Shown here one piece after another: positions 1-11,197 of a stretch of 64,000 nucleotides of DNA (positions are counted from its first letter, which is position 1; each line of letters begins with the position of its first letter). The stretch covers positions 48,271,882-48,335,881 of the forward strand of contig CM064430.1 in assembly GCA_032690845.1 (NCBI GenBank), given 5' to 3'. This DNA is from Eleusine coracana subsp. coracana (lineage: Eukaryota > Streptophyta > Magnoliopsida > Poales > Poaceae). The position numbers were made by a program, and so were the translations under genes. A model generated the notes under the pieces. It ran no database searches. It was not told the origin of the DNA and worked only from the letters and a program-made list of their open reading frames with translations.

Positions 1-1125
1 GGTTATAGTTGTCTCTTTGCCGATGATGGCGTGACTGTCTTTCGGAAGAAAATTTCTTCAATAGCGTTCAAGGGGTACTTGGAGGACAAAATCTATCTTG
101 TTGATTTTACCAACAATGATGGATGTGATCTAAATGCTTGTTTGATTGCTAAAACCACATTGGGTTGGCTATGGCATCACCGGCTAACTCGTGTTGGGAT
201 GAGGAATCTCCACAAGCTTCCAAAGGATGGTCATGTTATCGGACTAAACGATGTTGCTTTTGAGAAGGATAAGATATGTAGCGCATGTTAAGCCGGAAAG
301 CAAGTTGGAGCCTCACATCCGTCCAAGACCATGATGACAACGACAAGACCATTGGAGATGCTACACATGACCTATTTTGATTGGTCACCTACATATGCAT
401 TAGCGGTAACAAATATGGCCTTGTAATTCTTGATGATTATTCTTGTTTTACTTGGGAATTCTTTTTTAAGGACAAAAGAGAAACACAAGGAATCCTAAAG
501 ACGTTTTTTAGGAGAGTAGAAAATGAATATGAAGTGAAGATCAAGAATATAAGGAGTGATAATGGAACCAAAGTCAAGAATACTCAAGTTGAAGAATATC
601 TTGATGAAAAAGGCATCAAGCATGAATTCTCAGCTCCATACACATCACAACAAAATGGTGTAGCTGAAAGGCTGCACACTCATAGAAATGGCAAGAACAA
701 TGCTTTATGAGTACAAGACACCGGAAAACTTTTGGGCTGAAGCCATCAACACCACATGCCATGCCACAAATAGGTTATATCTTCACAAGATTTTGCAAAA
801 GGTACCACATGAGCAACTCACTAGTAACCTTCCAAATTTCTCTAACTTTCGAGTCTTTGGGAGCCACTGCTTCATTGTTAACAAGAAACCTAAATCTTCT
901 AAATTTGTCCCTAAGACTCATGAAGGTTTTCTACTTGGATATGGAACTAATGTTTACACATATTATGTCTTTAACAAAGACACCAAAGTTGTTGAAATAA
1001 AACATGATGTGCAATTTGATGAATCTAATGGCTCTCAAGTAGAGAAAGTTAATCCAAGTGATATAGGTGATGAAGCTCCTTGTGATGCAATAAGGAATTT
1101 GGCCATTGGTCAGATAAGACCATAA
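1..1125 (+). pseudogene. Ty1/copia polyprotein remnant: GAG-pre-integrase and integrase (element A)
   Basis: Three fragments of one copia polyprotein follow each other. At 31-291 the GAG-pre-integrase pattern LWHHRLTRVG is visible; it normally joins protease to integrase. The fragment ends in a CSAC pair just before a stop at 289-291. At 381-710 and, after a frameshift, 688-1125 lies the integrase core that would insert the cDNA into chromosomes. Its catalytic positions are recognisable: Asp in LVILDDYS, Asp in RSDNGTK and Glu in QQNGVAER. A frameshift near 690 breaks the frame right after the Glu motif. The 3' part matches the usual copia region after integrase (FRVFGSHCF, HEGFLLGY). No intact frame survives and the 5' end lies outside the window. 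Assignment to the Sirevirus lineage rests on the downstream structures (16283-17650). Confidence 0.85.
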
Positions 1126-1465
1126 GAGCCAAACTCAAATCAAGTGGAACCATCTTCTTCAAATCAAAATGACTCTCCTCCATAAGATCCACAAAATGAA
1201 GAAGATCAAGGAAGAGGTCAAGATCATGGTGACGATCATTTTCAAGGCTAACCAAGATCAAGCTCAAGATGGTGGAGAAAGAGACACTCAAGACGACAAC
1301 AATCAAGAAGAAGAAGATGCATCTAGACCAACACACCCACGAGTCTGACAAAGCATTCAAAAGGATCATCCCATTGATAACATTCTTGGTGATATTCAAA
1401 AGGGGGTAACTACTTGATCCTGAATGGCTTCATTTTGTCATCATTACTCGTTTGTTTCCTCTATA
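1126..1465 (+). other. Degenerate integrase-RT linker of element A
   Basis: This is a Glu/Asp/Gln-rich linker between copia integrase and RT, full of stops in every + frame. Nothing else is recognisable. The minus-strand open frame across it is a shadow of the acidic codons. Confidence 0.4.
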
Positions 1466-1895
1466 GAACCCCTTGGGGTTGAACAAGCACTACAAGACTC
1501 AGATTGGGTGGTGTCCATGCAAGAAGAGTTGCAGAACTTTGAAATAAACAAGGTGTAGACATTGGTGGAAAGAACCAAGCAAAATGTTGTAGGTACAAAA
1601 TGGGTGTTCTACAACAAGCAAGATGAGTATGGTGTAGTGGTAAGAAACAATGTTGGACTTGTTTCTAAAGGCTACTCATAAGTTGAAGGTTTGGACTATG
1701 GTGAAACTTATGCACCCATAGCTAGGCTCCAGTCATTTCATATATTACTTGCCTATGCTACTCACCATGGTTTTAAGCCTTTTCCATTAGACGAAAAGTG
1801 CATTTCTCAATGGACATATTAAAGAGGAGGTGTATGTACAACAACCTCTAGGGTTTGAAGATCCAAAGAAGTCAAACCATGTCTACAAGCTTCCA
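1466..1895 (+). pseudogene. Copia reverse transcriptase N-terminal remnant (element A)
   Basis: The + strand reads the start of a copia RT domain. It begins at the EPLGVEQAL / DSDWVVSMQEEL block, followed by VVGTKWVFYNKQ and then GETYAPIARL, which is the usual GxTFAPVARL motif. Several in-frame stops interrupt it (for example after NKV at about 1557). The copy continues to the peptide QQPLGFEDPKK and a final VYKLP. It stops before the YVDD active site, so the rest of RT and all RNase H are missing. The junction at about 1895-1910 goes into unrelated GC-rich, leader-like DNA. It is dead as an enzyme gene; I infer a deletion or recombination at this junction. Confidence 0.8.
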
Positions 1896-2415
1896 TCACT
1901 CCCAAGTTAAGTGGCCCGCGCCCCTCTTCTTCCTCGAGTCAATCGGTCACTTCCTCTTTTTTCTTTCTCTCTCTTCTCTTCCAAACCCTAGGCGGCGACT
2001 CTTGGCAATTTGGAGCTTCAACCGGGAATTTCCTTCGAGTTGGTGGAGATCGTACTCCTCCTCCATGGAAGTTCTGGGATCCCCTTTGAGTTTCTCCATT
2101 CTTTTGACCTAGGTATGAGCTTGGACCTACATTTCTCATTTTTGGTCAAAATTTCGAGATGTCCTCGTTTCCTTTGGATAGATAGGTTCCTTTGTACCTA
2201 GTCTATCAATTCCTAGAGACATTTGTGTCATTGCGGTAGGATTTAGGAGTTTGGTCAAATTTGCTGCAAACTACAAATGACGGAAGTTCTATCAAAACTT
2301 CCATCATGATGGAAGTTCCGTCGTCTGTAGTTCAGTGCACTGGTTTTTAACTATCTCTTGATTCTTGCTTTGACTCATACCTAATCTGTTGATTCTTTCC
2401 TGTAATCCTTGGTAG
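1896..2415 (+). other. Leader between copia RT remnant and gag-like frame, with palindromes
   Basis: No coding match. The first 200 bases look like a GC-rich transcribed leader with CT runs. At 2277-2325 lie three short copies of the GGAAGTTCC palindrome (flanked by GAC/GTC) that recur in this element's LTR at 16.6-16.8 and 17.52-17.57 kb. That ties this segment to the 3' LTR of element A. Confidence 0.45.
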
Positions 2416-4008
2416 TTGACTATGGTTAGGATCAAATATGCGTCAAACATAGCTATGAACGAGGATCAAATGCAATCTTCACCTTCTAGTGAAGAACTTG
2501 TGCCCGCTATGAAGAAAGGAAAGCAATGGCTACTAGGAAACAAGGGGGAGACACCAGTGGAGGTGCGCAAAATGCACATGTTGAGCAAGGAGGGTCTCTT
2601 CCTCCTAGACATGCTTAAGATAAAGGGAAGAAGCCAGCTAAGGAGAAATGCTCCCGGCCATGCAAAGGAGCAAGAGATGATTCGATGAATGTTGTGAAGG
2701 ACCTTTGAGTCCATGCTCCTGCCTATCCAGAGGGTCACATATTCAGGGATTACAAGAAGGACCTTGATGCTCTCATTGAAGCAAGAAAGCAAAATCCTTT
2801 GCAGGTGGCGGAGTAGGAAGCCAGTGATTAGAGGTTCTACACTTGGTTTCAACAAGACTATTACATGTCAATATTAATTGACAAGAACTGGAAGAATAGA
2901 TTGGCGTCTCGCCAATGGATTGAATGGACTTACATGGAATCCAAAGACAATCTGGTCTTTAAGGAAATTGTTCAAGTTTGTAAGTATCGGGGTGTATGAT
3001 CTCATGGGGTTCAACTATGACTGGAATGAAGAAGTGATATGCCAATTCCACTCCACTCTCTACCTTGAGCCAAGAGGCACTATTCATTAGAGGACCCAAG
3101 GTGTTGATTATGCAATCTCCCGAACTCGCTTTGTAGGCTATTTCTTTCAAGCGAGTGCAGATCATGAGAGAGAACTCATTTCTAATGAGCCTATGATATG
3201 GGAGAGTGACATGGCATTCATGCATTATGAGCCAACTCCCTTGATGTTTGGCTCAACCAATGGACTTCACAACTTGTATTTCACACTCAACCGGATGCTC
3301 AGAGTCACAATTGCACCCAATGGAGAGTATGCTACTGCTATAGTTGAGACCTCAAGGAACATTCTTGCCAGATTCTGTCCTGACACAGCTTCTTTTTGTG
3401 TCCTGGATTTCATCACCAATGAGATTCACATGTCATCTATTGACACTAGGTGAGTTCTTCCATATGCCCGCTACATCATGAGAACGATTTGGTCAGAGAC
3501 TAGGCTTATCTTTGAGAAAAATTGCATTCGCACCCCCTTAAGGCAAAGAGTGCAACATGAGCTTTGCCCGACATATGCAGAACAACCCGGGGTATCCTCT
3601 TCTAGGAGAGCTGGAATTGCTAGGGCTCATGTAGAGAAAGAAGCAGCAGTAGCAACAGCTAGGGATTCAACTTCTTCAGCTCAAGCTCCATAAGAAGATC
3701 TTCGATGACCATCTTCTCCCATTGTCTCTTTCTTCAAAAGCATTTTCAGTGCTTGTTGCTTCAATGCATGGGAAAATTGGGAGAACAAAAGGAGGATGAA
3801 GAAGCTCACTAGAAGGATCAAGAATGAGCTAAGGGCACAAGGGCATGAAGTGTCTCCGGATGGCTCCGAGTGTGAGGATGATGGTGAGCCACCGGTCTTT
3901 GCTAACCCCTTTGTAGCTTATGAACCTTCAGCTATACCATCCTCCGCTCCTCCTCGTGTACATGAGAAAAGTGAAGAAGATGAAAGCACCAAGGACAACG
4001 ACGAGTGA
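2416..4008 (+). pseudogene. Gag-like 'putative plant transposon protein' (Transposase_32-like), broken
   Basis: A decayed frame of roughly 500 codons begins at ATG 2416. It continues as collinear pieces at 2416-2688, 2878-3090, 3193-3453, 3478-3693 and 3796-4008, with stops and shifts between them. The order of conserved blocks is a charged N-terminus, FQQDYY, YDLMGFNYDWNEEVICQFHS, LMFGSTNGLHNLY, and an acidic C-terminus. The same blocks recur in the minus-strand copy at 46.8-40.5 kb. I know this family as an uncharacterised domain (Pfam 'putative plant transposon protein') found in plant LTR elements; no enzymatic activity is established. It lies between the copia pol remnant and the 3' LTR, the place where Sireviruses carry an env-like frame. 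Role unknown. Confidence 0.6.
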
Positions 4009-4150
4009 CTCCTTTTCTTGGCTTATTTCTCTCTCTTTTATTCTTTTTGGTGCGTTGATGCCAAAGGGGGAGAGATATGTGATGAAAAAGGATGTGAAAG
4101 GAGAGGAATACTTCAAAATTTTATGTTCTCTATTGTAATAAGTTAGTAAC

Positions 4151-4568
4151 TATGGGACATATGTACCCGGAATACTTAACCACTCGGCTAATTGGCCGAG
4201 TGGGCCGGGGGCTCGGATATGGTGTATTCGGCCCAGAAGATATTTACCGAGGTACTTGTTTGAGTAAGCGGCAAGTTAGGTTAGTAGATATGTTGGATAG
4301 ATAGAATCTGTTGTAACCGACTAAAAGATTACCATGTAAATCCCTGCCTTTCGGATATATAAGGAGGGTAGGAGGCCTTCAGAAAAAGACAGACCCGTAT
4401 TGGAACCCTAATTCCAGTGCGAACCCTAGCAATACAGAAACACCAAACATGACGTAGGGTTATTATTCTTCAGGAGGCCCGAACCTGTATAACCCTTGTG
4501 TCCTGTGTCCATCGATCTTTCATACTCATACGCACACCTAGATCTATTATAGAGAATATCTTTCGACA
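4151..4568 (+). repeat. Tat1 5' LTR with TATA box
   Basis: The 418-bp LTR has its TATA box (TATATAA) at 4356-4362. It is the presumed start of the genomic RNA. The first dinucleotide TG has mutated to TA, which the 3' copy shows. Confidence 0.95.
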
Positions 4569-4590
4569 GTTGGCGAGCCAGGAAGGGGCA
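4569..4590 (+). other. Tat1 primer binding site region
   Basis: Directly after the LTR, TTGGCGAGCCAGGAAGGG has the usual PBS position. The equivalent sites in Tat2 (49665) and Tat3 (minus, 44670) share the CAGGAAGGGG / CAGAAAGGGG core. I cannot name the priming tRNA with confidence. Confidence 0.6.
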
Positions 4591-4617
4591 GCCTTGAGTG
4601 TAGCTTCGTCGAAATCG

Positions 4618-6830
4618 ATGGCTTTCATCGACATCAAGTTTCGCCCCGGAGACAAGATTTGCTTTGGCACCGTCAACCTCGTCACTGATCAGCACGGGAA
4701 CCTCGTCAAGCATGAATGCGCGGCCCACTCGGACGCTGCCACGGCCGATCCAAGCAATCTGGCCGGCCGATTCCCGCTTGGCCTCGACAACGCGGCGATA
4801 GCTTTCCAGGCGGAAATCCTCTCGGGCGGTAACTCAACGTTGTTCGTGACGTCCCAATTGACAACCTTGGTCAATTCGGGTTACACTATGGTTGATCTCC
4901 CGGCTTATCACATGGATCAGTCGGATGAAGATCCCAAATTTTTTGACGAATCAAGATTCGTTGCAGCAATCGGCATTGATAGCGCGTTACTCCTGGACTT
5001 GATTGAAGAGCCGAGTGATTCAGAGAGTTGTTCCTCGGATTTCCACGAGGTATTCATGGTAGCACCTGCTGCCCAGGGGCAAGCAGATGGCAAAACATCG
5101 GCGGATGCTGCCGCGTGCGGTATCGCGCCACGCGTAGACGGGCATGAAACCGACCTCGAAGACGGTGATCCAAATTCCACCACTCCTCCGCTTCGAAGAG
5201 CAGATGCTCAGCAGAGACCCCGAGTCGTGCAAAACCTAGATATGGGAGACCTCACCTTAAAGCTTGATGGTGAAGACGTCTTCAAGACCCCACAGCACAA
5301 CATCACGGCCGCGGCGACCCTCCTGCAAACAATAGAGCCCCTGCTCTAGGTCTCCCTAGAGTTGACACCTCAGGTCAACCAATTGAAAGCGCACATCAGG
5401 GTCGCGGCTGTACTGGAGATGCATGCGGCACGATCAACGCCGAGTAAATCAGTTTCTGGGGCCGCTAGTTCGGTACCCAGGGAGGATAGAAGAGACCGAC
5501 AGCGCTCCAACCGAGAGGCAACCCCGCCTACCATCCCTAGGCGCAGGCCCATTACAGAGTACCATGATTGGCATCCAAGCACCGACCTGCGCAACGGCAT
5601 ACCACCATGTGATGCGTGGGTCCGACTGGACAACAGATACTAGGAGCGCGACGATGCGGCCCGCCGAGAGTATGAAGATGAATGGCGCCGGCGCGGTTAT
5701 GTTGACTATGAGCATGACAACAGGCAGCAGCCACTAGAGACGATCATTATCGTGATCGACGGGATGAGGGCCGTCGTGATGATAGATCTCACCGAGAAGC
5801 CGGCCACGAACGAGAACGGACTCCAGCCACCGACGATTATGACGAGGAGGCTGGCATCCGAGCCTTCATTCGGGAACTTTGAACCGTCAGCTGGCCGGTC
5901 GGCTTCAAGCCAGTCGGCATAGAGAAGTATGACGGTAAGACGGATCCAGAGCGACTGGCTTCACGTCTATTCAACAGCCATACGAGCTCTTAGCGGTGAT
6001 AGCTTTGTCATGACCAACTACTTGCATGTTTGCTTAGCCCCAGCAGCAAGAACCTGGCTCACTAATCTGCCTGACAACTCTATCACCTCCTGGGCAGATC
6101 TCTGTCGGCAGTTCAGGGCCAATTTTCAAGCCACCTTCGACAAGCCAGGGAATCACTGGGAACTCAATCGGATCAAGCAGCGGGACCGGGAGCCACTTCG
6201 AGAATACATCCAACGCTTCTGCCAAGTTAAAAATACCATCCCTAACATCTCGGATGCTCAAGTCGTCGCCGCCTTCCAGGGAGGACTCCGCGACGATGAC
6301 CTAATAAAGAAGATTGGGAGGTTGGATGCTGCCGGTGGACTGTCAGCCAAAGAATTATTCACTATGGCCGACCAATATACTGCCGACAATTCGGCTCTAT
6401 TCCAAGTTTGCCAGTACAAGGAGGCGACCCCAAGGAACCAGTCGGGTCCATCCGATTACAGCAAAGACGACGAAAGGAAGCGCAAGCAAGACCGAACGGT
6501 GGCTAACACCGAGCGCCCGACCAGGAGGAAACCAGTCACTCAGGATGACTTCGACAAGATGCTCGATGGCCCTTGCCTGCTACATGATGGAGCTCACAAA
6601 GCCAGGGAATGCTTCAAGCTGAAAAACTTCGCCCATCATGCCTTGAAGGTCTGTAAAGAACGCCCTTGGATCCCCAAGCGTGGCAGAAAGGACTCGTACA
6701 AGGATAACCAAGACGAGGATAAGGAGGACTTCCAAGACCCTGAATGCGAGGTCAATTACATCTGTGGCCGGTCTACGGCCGACTCGAAGCACCAGCAGAA
6801 GATCCTCTACAGAGAGGTCCACTCAGTTTC
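4618..6830 (+). pseudogene. Tat1 gag (capsid-like polyprotein), frameshifted
   Basis: ATG 4618 (MAFIDIKFRPGDKI) is preferred over the upstream in-frame ATG at 4498, which lies inside the LTR. An N-terminal arm with an acidic middle runs to a stop at 5347. The reading continues from 5362, with an Arg/Asp-rich stretch around 5640-5880. Then comes the retrotransposon gag core at 5929-6800: DWLHVYSTAI, then TWLTNLPDNSITSWADL, FRANFQATF, EPLREYIQRFCQVKN. The basic region and a CLLHDGAHKARECFKL half-knuckle follow. Stops at 5347 and 5641 and a shift near 5950 break it. Gag would form the virus-like particle. The Tat2 copy has the same block order, which confirms the reading. Confidence 0.85.
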
Positions 6831-7558
6831 ACCAGCGGTACCTCAGTATCTACGATGGTCAGAGGTTCCAATTACTTTTGATCGGTCCGACCATCCGGAT
6901 CACATCCCCAGGCCCGGGAAATATCCCTTAGTGCTAACACCGACTGTTAATCGAGTCCGGCTAAATCCGGTACTGGTAGATGGTGGTAGCAGTTTGGATA
7001 TCCTTTTTGTGAAAACCTTCAAGGAGCATGGCATACCCTTGACCGACCTCAAGCCAAGTCGATCGAGCGTTTCATGGTGTGATCCCGGGCATGCAAACAG
7101 TCCCTTTGGGACAAATCACTTTGCCTGTGACTTTCGGCACTCGGGAGAACAACAGGATGGAGCGTATTACCTTCGAGGTCGCCGACCTCGATTCTACGTA
7201 TCACGCCATTATAGGGCGGCCAGCCATCGCTAAATTCATGGTGGTACCTCATTATCCTTATATGATGATGAAGCTGCCAGGACCAAACGGAGTCATCTCA
7301 ATCTACCCGGATATGCGGACCTCATACAACTGCGACAACGGCAGTTATGAGTTGACTGAGAAGACAGTAGCAGCATCGGAGCTGGCCAAGCTGAAGGAAG
7401 CACTCGCAATGGCGGAGGAGGCCATGCTTGACCCTGCTCCAAGGAAAGCGCTGAAGACTATGGTACAAGCGGACGCCGTGGAGTCCAAGAAGATTAGCCT
7501 AGATGACAATGATGTATCCAAGACCACCAATATTGGTGTCAATTTAGGTGATAAATAG
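6831..7558 (+). pseudogene. Tat1 aspartic protease and linker, ending in a conserved TAG
   Basis: The retropepsin-like domain has its catalytic loop as VLVDGGSSLDILF: Asp-Gly-Gly replaces the usual Asp-Thr/Ser-Gly, and Tat2 has the same. A frameshift lies near 7070-7080. The second half reads ITLPVTFGTRENN, then YHAIIGRPAIAKFM, the usual flap and hydrophobic strand of plant gypsy proteases. A Lys/Glu-rich linker ends at GVNLGDK and a TAG at 7556-7558. The pol sequence continues in the same frame after the TAG. Tat2 has a TAG at exactly the homologous place (54157-54159). Protease would cut Gag-Pol. Confidence 0.85.
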
Positions 7559-10500
7559 GAAAGCGTGCTCATCCTTTTTCTTAGAAATAATAAAGATATA
7601 TTTGCATGGAAACCTTCTGACATGCCAGGTGTTCCAAGGGAAAAGGCTGAGCATAAACTTCACGTCCGCGAAAATGCCAGGCCGGTAAGGCAATGGCTAA
7701 GACCGAAAGGATGCGATTAGGAAAGAAATCGGCCGACTGCTGGCAGCCGGTTTTATTAAAGAAGTTTTCCACCCCGACTGGTTGGCCAACCCAGTTCTGG
7801 TACGGAAGAAGAATAAGGAGTGGCGGATGTGCGTGGATTACACCGGCCTTAACCAAGCTTGTCCGAAAGATCCGTTCACTCTCCCACGTATTGATCAAGT
7901 GGTCGATTCGACGGCTGGATACGCTCTGTTGTGCTTCTTAGATGCCTATTCATGGTACCATCAGATTCCTTTAAACCAGTCAGACCAGCTTAAAACCTCA
8001 TTCATCACGCCATTCAGAGCCTTCTGTTACACAACAATGCCCTTTGGCCTGAAAAACGCTAGTGCCACCTACCAGCAGACTATGCAACAATGTTTGGACA
8101 ACTAGATAGGCAGGAATGTTGAGGCTTACGTTGATGACATGGTAGTCAAGACTTGGCTCTCCACTGACTTGATATCCGACCTAGATGAAACATTCGGCAA
8201 CCTTCAGAAATACAACATGAAGCTAAATCCGGAAGAATGCGTCTTTGGGGTCCCATCAGGAAAATTACTTGGTTTTCTGGTATCACACAGAGGGATTGAA
8301 GCTAATCTAGAAAAGGTAAATGCCATATGACGAATGGGACGTCCACATTTGCAAAAAGACATTCAAAAGCTCATTGGTTGTATGGCTGCGCTCAGTCGGT
8401 TTGTATCACGACTCGGCGTCCGAGGGTTACCCTTTTTTCGATTACTCAAGAAGCAAGAATCATTCACCTGGAATGATGACGCACAGAAAGCCTTGGATGA
8501 CTTTAAGGCTTACATTAGTGGTCCTTTAGTCTTAACTCCCCCAGAGCCAAAGGAACCTTTGCAGCTATACATATCCGTAACCAGACACGTTGTTAGTACT
8601 GTGCTGGCGGTGGAACGGGCGGAAGATGGCAAGGCTCAAAAGGTGCAACGACCAGTATATTTTGTCAGTGAGGTCTTATCGAAATCCAAGGTACAATACT
8701 TCCAACTTTAGAAATTAATTTATGCATTACTGATGACATCTAGGAAGTTGAAGCATTACTTTGAGGATCATCCAATTGATGTCCACACGTCGTTCGGCCT
8801 AGGCGAATTGCTGCACAACAGAGAGGCCACTGGGGAAATTGCCAAATGGGCCGTTGAGCTCGGATCATATGATATCACCTTTAAGTCACATGACTCGATC
8901 AAAGGTCAAGCTTTGTCGGACTTCGACGCCGAGTGGACAGAATGTGAGTTACCTCCCGACTCACAAGAATTATGCTATTGGAAGATGGCATTTGATGGCT
9001 CCTTACAACTGGAAGGCGCCAGAGCAGGAGTCATACTGGTATCTCCTGATGGGGCCAAGTTGCGGTACGTTCTTCGAATGCACTTCCGTGCCTCTAACAA
9101 CGCCGTAGACTATGAGGCGCTGCTACACGGACTTCGGACAACTATCTCACTCGGCGTCCAAAGGATAAGCGTCTCTGGCAACTCGGCGCTAGTTATAAAT
9201 CAAGTAACAAAGGAGTGGTGTTCTTCCCATGAAAGCATGACAGCCTACTGCACCGAAGTTCGGAAGCTCAAAGACAAGTTTGATGGCATTGAGTATAAAC
9301 ACGTCCTGCGCAAGTATAACGAAGAGGTGGACGAGCTGGCCAAACTTGGGTCTAGCAGATCTAAAATACCTGACGGAGTATTCCTTGATGATATGCATAA
9401 GCCATCTGTACTAACCCAACAAACTATGGAGCAGTCGGCACTAAAGGTGGGGGTAGCACCGTATGTAGCTATCATTGAGGTAGATTGGCGCACTCCCTTC
9501 ATTGAGTATCTGGATTGTGATACACTACCGACCGACAAAGACGAAGCCCTTCGGACTATTCGCAAATCGCGTTCATATCATATAGTTGACCATCACCTGT
9601 ACAAGCAAAGCCCACATGGAGTACTGATGAAATGCTTGCCTCAAAATGAAGGCATAGCTATATTAGGAAACATCCACGCTGGCATTTGTGGGAATCACGC
9701 AGGCCCATCCACAATCGCGGCCAAAGCAATGAGGCAAGGGTTTTATTGGCCGACCACCGATGCTGATGCCAAGGAAATTGTCCGAAAGTATGAAGGTTAT
9801 CAGTTCTTTGCCCACCAGATGCACGTACCTGCTACAGAGCTCCAAAATATACCAATAACTTGGCCATTTTTAGTATGGGGTTTAGACATTGTCGGATCTT
9901 TCATGAAAGCTCAAGGGGGTTTTACTCACCTTTTCGTAGTAGTGGACAAGTTCTCTAGATGGATCAAAGCAAAGCCAGTCGGTAAGATTTCAGCAAAGAA
10001 GGCCATCGAGTTTATGACCGAAATAGTCACTCGGTTTAGTGCCCCACACAAGATAATCACTGACAATGGTACTCAATTCACAGCAGAGGAGTTTAAAGAG
10101 TTTGCGGGCCAAGTCGGCTTTAAGATTGGTTATGCCTCAGCCGCCCATCCACAGAGCAATGGTCAGGTTGAGAGGGCAAACGGCCTCCTGCTTTTTGGAA
10201 TTAAGCCTCGTATATTTGATCGGCTGGAAAAGTATGCTCGATGATGGGTTCGAGAATTACCATCTGTGTTGTGGGGACTTAGAGCCAACATAATTCATGC
10301 CACCGGGCACTCCCCTTTTTCTCTGGTTTATGGCTCGGAAGCCATGTTACCAACCGAGATTCTTTTTGCCGCCCCCCGTGTGGCAGCGTATGAAGAAAAA
10401 ACCTCCAACGACCATAGGTGTGACGACTTGTTGTTGTTAGAGGAGCAGCGAGATGCCACTGTAATTCGGTCGGCAAAGTACCAGCAAAGTTTACGACATT

Positions 10501-10721
10501 ATCACGATAAAAATGTTCGAACACGGGGTTTTTCTATTGGCGGCCTAGTTTTAAAGCAAGTTCAGTCTAAGGTCGGTAAGCACAAGCTGTCGGCTCCATG
10601 GGAAGGACCTTTTATTATAAAGGAAATCACTCGGCCAGGCGCCTATCGATTGATGAATGAGGACGGATCGGACCTTCAAAGTTCCTGGAATGTTTCACAT
10701 CTACGTCGTTTTTATACCTAG
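7559..10721 (+). pseudogene. Tat1 pol: reverse transcriptase, two RNase H domains, integrase
   Basis: After the TAG the frame reads IFAWKPSDMPGVPREKAEH, shifts once at about 7690-7780, and then stays in one frame to TAG 10719-10721. RT shows its active site YVDDM at 8127-8141. The connection/RNase H region follows (FVSEVLSKSK, SRKLKHYF). The second RNase H begins at WKMAFDGSL. Its later acidic sites are altered (AVDYEAL where Tat2 has AEYEA; GNSALV where Tat2 has GDSALV). Integrase has an HHCC finger whose two Cys are both Tyr (KYEGYQFF; Tat2 KCEGCQFF), then the core with WGLDIVGSF, TDNGTQF and NGQVERANG. In-frame stops lie at 8103, 8328, 8709 and 10242. It would copy and insert the element; this copy cannot. 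Confidence 0.92.
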
Positions 10722-11197
10722 TAATTATAGTTTATTACTTCTATTATTAAATATATATACAAAGTAGTCATGATATTTGATTTTGCAATTTATGATTTCT
10801 GTGAATAATTGTTGTTATTGTTTACATCATGACTCAAATTCTGATACTTGGTATCACCCTAACTCGCGCATGTCGACCAAGCAGGTTACTTAGTCCCCAG
10901 GGTTCTTGCTATCTGTTAGGGACCAAGGCAATTCTCCTAATTCGCATATGCTTGACCGAGTGAGTTCTTAGTCTCCATGGTTCATATCGGTTATTGGGAG
11001 TGTTGTTTAGAGGGCTGACATGAGTTGTGTATTGGTTGTAAGTGTTTAACACGAGTTCATACAATACATATACGAAGTAGCGTGACCCAAGAATTCATTA
11101 CAATACTGGTAATGAATCTAGACCTTAGCGGTCTATTGAACATTAGTTATATTACAGTATCAGAGCTGTAACACAGTATTTTAAGCCTTACAATTTC
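10722..11197 (+). other. Tat1 post-pol spacer
   Basis: AT-rich and non-coding. It contains two imperfect direct copies of a motif built on TCGCATATGCTTGACCGAG / TCGCGCATGTCGACCAAG (10865 and 10942). The minus-strand fragment at 24.23-24.47 kb has the same paired motif, so the spacer is conserved between related elements. No gene seen. Confidence 0.6.

Noticed and set aside
4498..4617. Upstream in-frame ATG extending Tat1 gag
   Set aside because: The ATG lies inside the 5' LTR and the extension crosses the LTR end and PBS; ATG 4618 matches the Tat2 gag start.
5370..5715. Minus-strand frames across Tat1 gag
   Set aside because: Shadows of the Arg/Asp-rich gag segment, not conserved in Tat2.
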